Source: Bacteroidales bacterium UBA3808 (GTDB lineage: Bacteria > Bacteroidota > Bacteroidia > Bacteroidales > Paludibacteraceae). From it: 18,440 nucleotides of DNA. The notes beneath the pieces are model-generated. The model ran no database searches, was not told the DNA's origin, and worked only from the letters and a program-made list of their open reading frames with translations. Positions 13,737 to 18,440 of this stretch are shown piece by piece. The translations under genes were made by a program, and so were the position numbers. The stretch's first letter is position 1; every line of letters starts with the position of its first letter. The stretch spans positions 43,025 to 61,464 of the forward strand of contig DFEG01000026.1 of NCBI GenBank assembly GCA_002369075.1, read 5' to 3'.

Positions 13737-14514
13737 ATTTCATGAAGGGGCGCAACTTCTTCTGGGCATAGAGCAACAGCCAATCGGGTGTATGCTTTAG
13801 CAGGGGTGTGGATATCCAGTTGATGAACCCAGGGGTATCGGCCTTCTTTCCATTGAACAATTTTTTGAGTGCACGTTTGACAAGTTTATCCGGCGGAACA
13901 GCTACCGTGAGACGTACAGCCAACCTGCGCAGTCTCGGAGCGAGTCCGAAAAGTGCAGTATCCACCGCACCGGGTGCCATCACCGTGATATGTACGTTAT
14001 AGGGCTTCAGTTCGTACCAGAGGGATTTGGAGAAATTATATATAAAGGCTTTGGTTGCATTATAGGTCTGGATACCGGGCATCGCCATCCATGCGGACAT
14101 GCTGCTCATATTGAGTATGTATCCGCGTCTGCGCACACACATGTCAGCCGCAAAGAGTCGCGTCAGTTTCGCTACCGTCATCACATGAAGTTGTAGCATC
14201 AGCTCAATGCGCTTGAGATCCGTTTCGCAGTAGGGGTTAAAGAAAAACACACCGGCGTTATTGATGAGTATATCCACCTCATAATTATTCTCGGTACACC
14301 AATTATGCATGTTCTCTGCAGCATCGGACAGAGACAGGTCGGCATAATGAGCAATTGTCTTCACATGATACTGTGCCGCTATATTATACGCCGCTTGTTC
14401 CAACTCGTTCTGCTGGTTGCTCACGAGCAGGAGATCGCAATGGTAATCCCGAGCTAGCTGGATTGCATACTGAAGACCAATTCCGGAGGAGGCACCTGTG
14501 ACTAATGCGAGCAT
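13735..14514 (-). CDS. Short-chain dehydrogenase/reductase (candidate hydroxysteroid dehydrogenase)
   Basis: A 259-aa classical SDR. Visible: nucleotide-binding TGASSGIG (6-13), the NNAG motif (85-88), and the catalytic Ser138, Tyr151 and Lys155 (YNATK). After the second strand it reads LLLVSNQQN, without the Asp that favours NAD or an obvious Arg pair for NADP, so the cofactor is unclear. The C-terminal extension (from about 230, FINWISTPLLKHTPDW) resembles SDRs of the 17-beta-HSD/ketoreductase-like group. It is the last gene of a three-gene operon; its start overlaps the OYE gene by 13 nt. Being encoded with a steroid 5-alpha-reductase homologue and an OYE enzyme makes a 3- or other hydroxysteroid dehydrogenase role attractive, but this is inference from context; sequence alone proves only SDR. 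Confidence 0.88.
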   Translation of the reverse strand: MLALVTGASSGIGLQYAIQLARDYHCDLLLVSNQQNELEQAAYNIAAQYHVKTIAHYADLSLSDAAENMHNWCTENNYEVDILINNAGVFFFNPYCETDLKRIELMLQLHVMTVAKLTRLFAADMCVRRRGYILNMSSMSAWMAMPGIQTYNATKAFIYNFSKSLWYELKPYNVHITVMAPGAVDTALFGLAPRLRRLAVRLTVAVPPDKLVKRALKKLFNGKKADTPGFINWISTPLLKHTPDWLLLYAQKKLRPFMK

Positions 14515-15767
14515 GATTCTTGGGCTTTGGCTTCTAATTCAGCAATCTCTTTTTGGATACGGACAGGTATCTGTTCGCCCTCACGGAGTACGCACTCATG
14601 GCATTTCATGTCCTTGCTGTACATACGTCCAACACAGTAGTTCGACCGCCCGCAACCGGCGTGATAATGGGGGTTCTGCTGAATATGGTGTACGAACTCG
14701 GGGTCTTTGATGAGAACATGCGCAATCTGGAAGAGTTCAAAACCTTCGTCCATGATTCTATGGCAGTTATCGCCGGACTGCACACCGCCTACATAAATAA
14801 GCGGTACATCCTTGATGGCTGCTTGGAATATCTTTGCTTTGTCCATAAAATAGAGTTCCTTGAACGGCCGTGTAGGCATCATAACGGGTGCCACACCGGG
14901 GAAGTTCAGCGCCGCCTTGAGCCACCAAAAGGATTTCAGGTTCATATAATGCGCCAATGTCTTATAAGGCATCGCACCACCGAGGATGGTCATTGGCGAA
15001 CGGCTTACCGTTCCACCGGAGAGGACAATACCGTGTACCTTGTGTTTGGCAATCTCCTTAGCAATCTTGATACCTTCATCTATGTCTGAGCCATGCCAGC
15101 AGTCGTCCCACATATTCGTTTTCACCACTACTGCAATATCGGCTTTGGCGTGCGCCATAACCTCGTCCAGTATCTCGTTCATGAACCGTACGCGGTTCTC
15201 AAAGGAACCTCCATAAGCATCACGGCGGTGGTTCGTACGCGGAGATATGAACTGGGAGATGAGGTACGCATGACCGGCGTGTATCTCCACACAGTCGAAG
15301 CCGCACTTACGTGCCCAATCAACTGCCTCTCCGAATTTCTTAACCAGCCTATGGATTTCCTCTACCTTGAGTCTCCTATGGATTGTCGGACTATAGAGAT
15401 TAAACCATGTATCGGCGGATACAGGCATACAGTGACAGGTGTAGAAATGGGTCATATTACCGCAATGTCCCAGTTGGATAGATGCTTTTGCACCCTCTGC
15501 ATGGATAGCATCTGTCATCTGCTTCATGGCGGGGATAATCTCCGGGCGGACATATAACTGACCGTCAAATGAGACGCCGCTCAAGTCAACCGCACAATAC
15601 GCAACCGTGGTCATTCCTACTCCGCCACGGGATACGGAAACATGGTAGTCCTGCAATTGTTTGGTTGGTGCATTGGCGCGCGCCATATTCTCAAACGCTG
15701 CGCTCCGGATAATCCGGTTGCGCAGCGTAATGGGACCCAATTGGTATGGGCTGAATAGTTTGTCCAT
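14502..15767 (-). CDS. Old Yellow Enzyme family NADH:flavin oxidoreductase (candidate delta4-3-ketosteroid reductase)
   Basis: A 421-aa FMN-binding TIM-barrel protein of the OYE / 2,4-dienoyl-CoA reductase N-terminal type, which reduces activated C=C bonds. The N-terminus (LFSPYQLGPITLRNRII), the substrate His pair His163/His166 (EIHAGHAYL), SPRTNHRRDAYGGSFENR (175-192) and the phosphate-binding YVGGVQSG (325-332) are visible. The C-terminal tail has Cys372, 378, 389 and 392; compared with the C-x2-C-x2-C-x12-C cluster of trimethylamine dehydrogenase relatives, the second Cys is Ser375. The FAD/NAD domains of full-length dienoyl-CoA reductase are absent, so electrons must come from another partner or directly from NAD(P)H. 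It starts 5 nt after the 5-alpha-reductase-like gene. BaiCD and gut 5-beta-reductases belong to this superfamily; substrate is inferred. Confidence 0.88.
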   Translation of the reverse strand: MDKLFSPYQLGPITLRNRIIRSAAFENMARANAPTKQLQDYHVSVSRGGVGMTTVAYCAVDLSGVSFDGQLYVRPEIIPAMKQMTDAIHAEGAKASIQLGHCGNMTHFYTCHCMPVSADTWFNLYSPTIHRRLKVEEIHRLVKKFGEAVDWARKCGFDCVEIHAGHAYLISQFISPRTNHRRDAYGGSFENRVRFMNEILDEVMAHAKADIAVVVKTNMWDDCWHGSDIDEGIKIAKEIAKHKVHGIVLSGGTVSRSPMTILGGAMPYKTLAHYMNLKSFWWLKAALNFPGVAPVMMPTRPFKELYFMDKAKIFQAAIKDVPLIYVGGVQSGDNCHRIMDEGFELFQIAHVLIKDPEFVHHIQQNPHYHAGCGRSNYCVGRMYSKDMKCHECVLREGEQIPVRIQKEIAELEAKAQESCSH

Positions 15768-15772
15768 AGTGA

Positions 15773-16582
15773 TTAATAGATGAACGGAATAATACGTTTC
15801 AGTTTCTTGCGGTCGAACTCATCCGGGAACTCCTCTTCATATTTCTTGTAGATCGCATGGGAACGCGGTACTAAGTTGCAGCAGGAGAACCAGAAGAACA
15901 GCAGTCCCGCAAGCGACCATGTGAGGATAGCAAATCCGAGCCACTCTGTTATCTCACCCAGATAATTAGCACTCGTCACATACTTATACATACCTTTTTT
16001 AGGTAGATAATGCTTCGTGTCACCCGGCTTGCGCAGATGGCGGATCACATAATCCGAATGCATATTGATAATCCAGCCCGTGAAGAAAATGATTGTACCG
16101 GCAATGAATTGCGGTGTCTTGATCCAATCCGGTGTATAGAGCTCAGGATAATACTGCGGTGCGAGATGGAACAGCCAATAGCCCTGAATATAGCCGTTGA
16201 TGAGGTTCCAGATAACCGAGAGTATCATGATCGCCACCGGCATCTTGCTGTTTCCCTTCAACAGGAACGGGAAGACAAACGACCGCTGGAAATAATGGAA
16301 CTCAAAGAACAGGAAGAACAGCCAGTATGGCGCCTGCTTCGTCACCCCTCCGTACAGCGGGAATGACTTGAAATAGAGGTACAGCATCACGAAGAACACC
16401 GGGCACTCCATCAGCAGCCATCCTACCTTGTTATTCATCGCCGGTCCCCAACGCTCGGTACGCATCTTGCCATAACCGGCATCCACGAAATAGAGGGAGA
16501 CGAATACTACAAGACCTACCAGAAACATAAGGTATAAGAGGTCGTAGAAGAAATCAATCGAGTAAATGTTTTCTATTGGCAT
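15773..16582 (-). CDS. Steroid 5-alpha-reductase (3-oxo-5-alpha-steroid 4-dehydrogenase) homologue
   Basis: A 269-aa integral membrane protein with about seven hydrophobic segments. The C-terminal half strongly resembles vertebrate SRD5A enzymes: NMHSDYVIRHLRKPGDT (172-188), YVTSANYLGEITEWLGFA (200-217) and the terminal KRIIPFIY correspond to the NADPH-binding signature of the family. In the N-terminal half Glu59 (LLMECP) and Tyr97 (FHYFQRSF) occupy the places of the SRD5A2 residues (ELPS, HYFHR) that contact the 3-keto group. Enzymes of this family reduce the delta4 double bond of 3-keto steroids in the 5-alpha sense. It is the first gene of the operon, about 25 nt from a well-formed promoter. 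Other members of the superfamily act on different enones, so a sterol-like lipid substrate is the main alternative. Confidence 0.9.
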   Translation of the reverse strand: MPIENIYSIDFFYDLLYLMFLVGLVVFVSLYFVDAGYGKMRTERWGPAMNNKVGWLLMECPVFFVMLYLYFKSFPLYGGVTKQAPYWLFFLFFEFHYFQRSFVFPFLLKGNSKMPVAIMILSVIWNLINGYIQGYWLFHLAPQYYPELYTPDWIKTPQFIAGTIIFFTGWIINMHSDYVIRHLRKPGDTKHYLPKKGMYKYVTSANYLGEITEWLGFAILTWSLAGLLFFWFSCCNLVPRSHAIYKKYEEEFPDEFDRKKLKRIIPFIY

Positions 16583-16613
16583 ATATGTGTATTTTGATTT
16601 TCAAATTATCGTA

Positions 16614-16644
16614 CAAAGGTACTAAATATATTTAGGATACACAA
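16614..16644 (-). promoter_or_regulatory. Promoter of the 5AR-OYE-SDR operon with palindromic spacer
   Basis: On the - strand TTG (complement of 16642-16644), 20-nt spacer, TACCTTTG (complement of 16614-16621). The spacer contains the perfect 14-bp palindrome CTAAATATATTTAG (16622-16635), directly abutting the -7 element, which is well placed for a dimeric repressor. The promoter begins 7 bp beyond the eamA stop codon. Confidence 0.75.
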
Positions 16645-16650
16645 GAAATC

Positions 16651-17607
16651 TTAACAATCGGAAACTTTTTCTTTCTTTTGGCACACAAAAAGTCCGAAAA
16701 TGATTAATCCGATACCTAACCATTTGGCTATCGGCAAATGCTCCCCGAAGAAGAGAAACATCCACATCGCCGTAAATACCGGTCGGATATTATTGAAGGC
16801 ATTTGCCTGAGTCACTCCTACCACCCGTAGCGCATAGCAGAAGAGGATAAAAGCGATGACGGAAGCGAAAATCGTGAGGTATCGCACGCTGATGATGGCT
16901 ACGGAGAGCGGCGTAGTAATATCTGCTAATTGAGACCAATCGATGCTCACCATGGTCTGCGGACCCTCCTGCCAGAACCAGAGCGGATAGAAGAACAGCA
17001 GGCTGATCAGTTGGGCGTAGAAAATGATGCTCAGCGGCGAGTAGCGCGCCGGGATCTTGCGCATCATAATGGAATCCACGACGGCAGAAGAGACCGCGAG
17101 GAAAGCCAGCAGAACACCCCAATAATTGCCTATTGCAAAGGTCATATTCCCGGCGAGAGTCAGGATAAAAACGCCGAGCGTGGAAACAAGGATACCGATG
17201 ATGTTGTTCCTCGTTACACGCTCGCGCAAGAACAATGCCGCAAAGACAGGACTCAGCAGCGGGGATGTAGAGAGGAGCGTCTCGGCAATGGTCGGGCTAT
17301 TGAGAGAGTCATAAGTGAAGGTTTCCAGCACGTAATAGAGGAAGGGCTGGCAGAAACCGGCGATAAGGAACAGCGGCAGATCCGCGAGTTCCATCCGTTG
17401 CAGCCCGAACAGTTCGCTTTTACGGCATATCAAGCCGATGAGGAGCATCAGCAGTACCGACGGCGTAAACCGGAAGATGATCATCGTCAGCGGCGGCAGG
17501 ACGGTCAGCGCCTGTTTGATGGCTATTCCGCTCACTGACCAGATTACCATCGAGGCAATCAGAGCGATGACGGCCAGGTATTGTGTTCTATTCCTGCTAA
17601 ACGACAT
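16651..17607 (-). CDS. DMT superfamily (EamA) transporter
   Basis: A 318-aa membrane protein with about ten transmembrane segments arranged as two EamA repeats of five. The first repeat ends near SPLLSPVFAALFLRERVT (115-132) and the second near RPVFTAMWMFLFFGEHL, each with the conserved Pro-Val-Phe-Ala/Thr and a Glu of the family. EamA proteins export metabolites such as amino acids or their derivatives; the substrate cannot be told from sequence. The start at 17607 lies 49 nt inside the upstream acyltransferase gene; the next Met (residue 20) would remove most of the first membrane helix, so the overlap is probably real. No obvious terminator follows it; the steroid-reductase operon promoter begins almost at its stop codon. 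Confidence 0.88.
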   Translation of the reverse strand: MSFSRNRTQYLAVIALIASMVIWSVSGIAIKQALTVLPPLTMIIFRFTPSVLLMLLIGLICRKSELFGLQRMELADLPLFLIAGFCQPFLYYVLETFTYDSLNSPTIAETLLSTSPLLSPVFAALFLRERVTRNNIIGILVSTLGVFILTLAGNMTFAIGNYWGVLLAFLAVSSAVVDSIMMRKIPARYSPLSIIFYAQLISLLFFYPLWFWQEGPQTMVSIDWSQLADITTPLSVAIISVRYLTIFASVIAFILFCYALRVVGVTQANAFNNIRPVFTAMWMFLFFGEHLPIAKWLGIGLIIFGLFVCQKKEKVSDC

Positions 17608-18440
17608 ATTGTTTCGTGGGTGAGGTTAAGCAGCCGCTCCGTCTCTGCGGCGCGGGGCTGCGTGGTATCAGGATAAATAGGTGCGCCGATGATGACTTGG
17701 GTCAACGGTTCGTCTTTGGGCCCCAGGAACCGGTAGATACCTGTCCGTTCGCGATAGGAGACCGCGAAAGGAAGGATCGGTTTGTTGTACTTGTACGCCA
17801 TGGTGAATGCCCCTTTCTGGAACGGCCGCAACGGCTTGTACCAGTCCCACCGTTTGGCTTCCGGGAAGATATGGAACCAATAGCCGAGGGCGTTGTAGTC
17901 ATCGAAGGCTTTGTTGAACGCCTTCATGGCGGAGAGTCCTTCTGACACATCCGGGATAGGTATGCCGCCTACTATACGGAGGTAGAACTGGTCTTTGGTC
18001 CGGAAATTAGGCGCAAACATAGGGATGCGGGTGTGCCGTGAAGCATGGAAAGAGGTCAGCACGGAGGCGCAGTCATGGCGGTAGCAGTGGTTCGCTATCG
18101 TGATCGCGCCGCGCGAGAGGTCAAACTGCTTGAGCCACCGGCGTACGGGCCAAGGAGAGCGGTGCCATTGCTTCTCCCCTTCTATCTTCCAACGCAAACC
18201 ATACTTGATGCGGAGCACCACACCCAAAAGGCGCAGCACGAAGGTATAGCCGAACCACATGCGGAGTTTGTTCCGCCACCCCTCATCGAAATAGGGATAG
18301 GCGGCGTCTATCGGCAGGTACTCCCTGTCGTACACCGGTTGGTAGAGCCCCACGTAGGGGTCATCCTCCGGGAAATCAGTCGTCACCGGCGGCACGTACG
18401 TACCTGCCGTGACCTTCAAATCTTCATATCGCTTGTTCAT
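17559..18440 (-). CDS. PlsC-like lysophospholipid acyltransferase
   Basis: At least 293 aa; the ATG is the last codon of the window, so an upstream start cannot be excluded. Motif I is NHCYRHD (117-123, His118 and Asp123 in HX4D), motif III-like FPEAKR (192-197), and KPILPFAVSY (about 219-228) matches motif IV. These identify the LPLAT superfamily that transfers acyl groups to glycerolipids at the inner membrane. A long N-terminal extension (1-60) with PEDDPYVGLYQPVY precedes a short hydrophobic segment; extensions of this type occur in Bacteroidales members. It is cotranscribed with, and overlaps, the EamA transporter. Acceptor specificity is not deducible. Confidence 0.82.
   Translation of the reverse strand: MNKRYEDLKVTAGTYVPPVTTDFPEDDPYVGLYQPVYDREYLPIDAAYPYFDEGWRNKLRMWFGYTFVLRLLGVVLRIKYGLRWKIEGEKQWHRSPWPVRRWLKQFDLSRGAITIANHCYRHDCASVLTSFHASRHTRIPMFAPNFRTKDQFYLRIVGGIPIPDVSEGLSAMKAFNKAFDDYNALGYWFHIFPEAKRWDWYKPLRPFQKGAFTMAYKYNKPILPFAVSYRERTGIYRFLGPKDEPLTQVIIGAPIYPDTTQPRAAETERLLNLTHETICRLAGIEHNTWPSSL

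Noticed and set aside
16930..17538. 202-codon open frame antisense to eamA
   Set aside because: Charged, low-complexity translation typical of the reverse strand of a hydrophobic membrane gene.
1..18440. Mobile element, prophage, CRISPR, tRNA or rRNA
   Set aside because: No transposase, integrase or phage gene, no spaced direct repeats, and no tRNA or rRNA signature seen; the 7-bp arrays have no spacers.

Overview
The window comes from a member of the Bacteroidota, most likely order Bacteroidales and plausibly gut-associated. Seven of the upstream regions carry the Bacteroidota sigma-ABfr -7 element TAnnTTTG, six of them with a TTG about 19-20 nt upstream. There are no obvious Shine-Dalgarno sequences, and the gene content (short HPF, a 29-aa COX24-like protein, secreted C1 aminopeptidase, RF2 with SPY in place of SPF) fits the phylum. 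No rRNA, tRNA, CRISPR array, transposase or phage gene was found.

Layout. 1-1779 (-): two tandem paralogous lipoproteins, the left one cut by the window edge. 1780-2388: a 609-bp divergent intergenic region with two promoters and a hairpin-bearing leader. 2389-4767: ribosome hibernation factor (+), converging through a perfect bidirectional terminator on RNase G; upstream of rng on the - strand lie a terminator-like hairpin, a 29-aa COX24-like protein and an HU/IHF protein. 4881-5957 (+): mutY, divergent from HU through interleaved promoters, overlapping tail-to-tail by 71 nt with the - strand pair DUF2130 -> Rossmann/DUF2520 (5887-7842). 8018-13708 (+): a compact operon: secreted C1B peptidase, prfB, a one-domain YigZ, a PlsC-like acyltransferase, coaD and a secreted S41 processing peptidase, with one clear promoter in front and one terminator behind. 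13735-16582 (-): a tight three-gene operon of a steroid 5-alpha-reductase homologue, an Old-Yellow-Enzyme flavoprotein and an SDR, with its own promoter. 16651-18440 (-): a DMT/EamA exporter and a second PlsC-like acyltransferase.

Most genes are housekeeping (translation, RNA decay, DNA repair, CoA and phospholipid synthesis). Two things stand out. First, the 5AR-OYE-SDR operon has the three activities used by gut Bacteroidales to rearrange the A ring and C3 hydroxyl of 3-keto-delta4 steroids and bile acids, and its promoter spacer contains a perfect 14-bp palindrome that looks like an operator. Second, four short arrays of degenerate 7-bp tandem repeats occur: two in frame inside mutY, one of which coincides with a ten-residue widening of the Fe-S cysteine spacing; one inside the promoter of the DUF2130 gene; and one supplying the start codon of yigZ.
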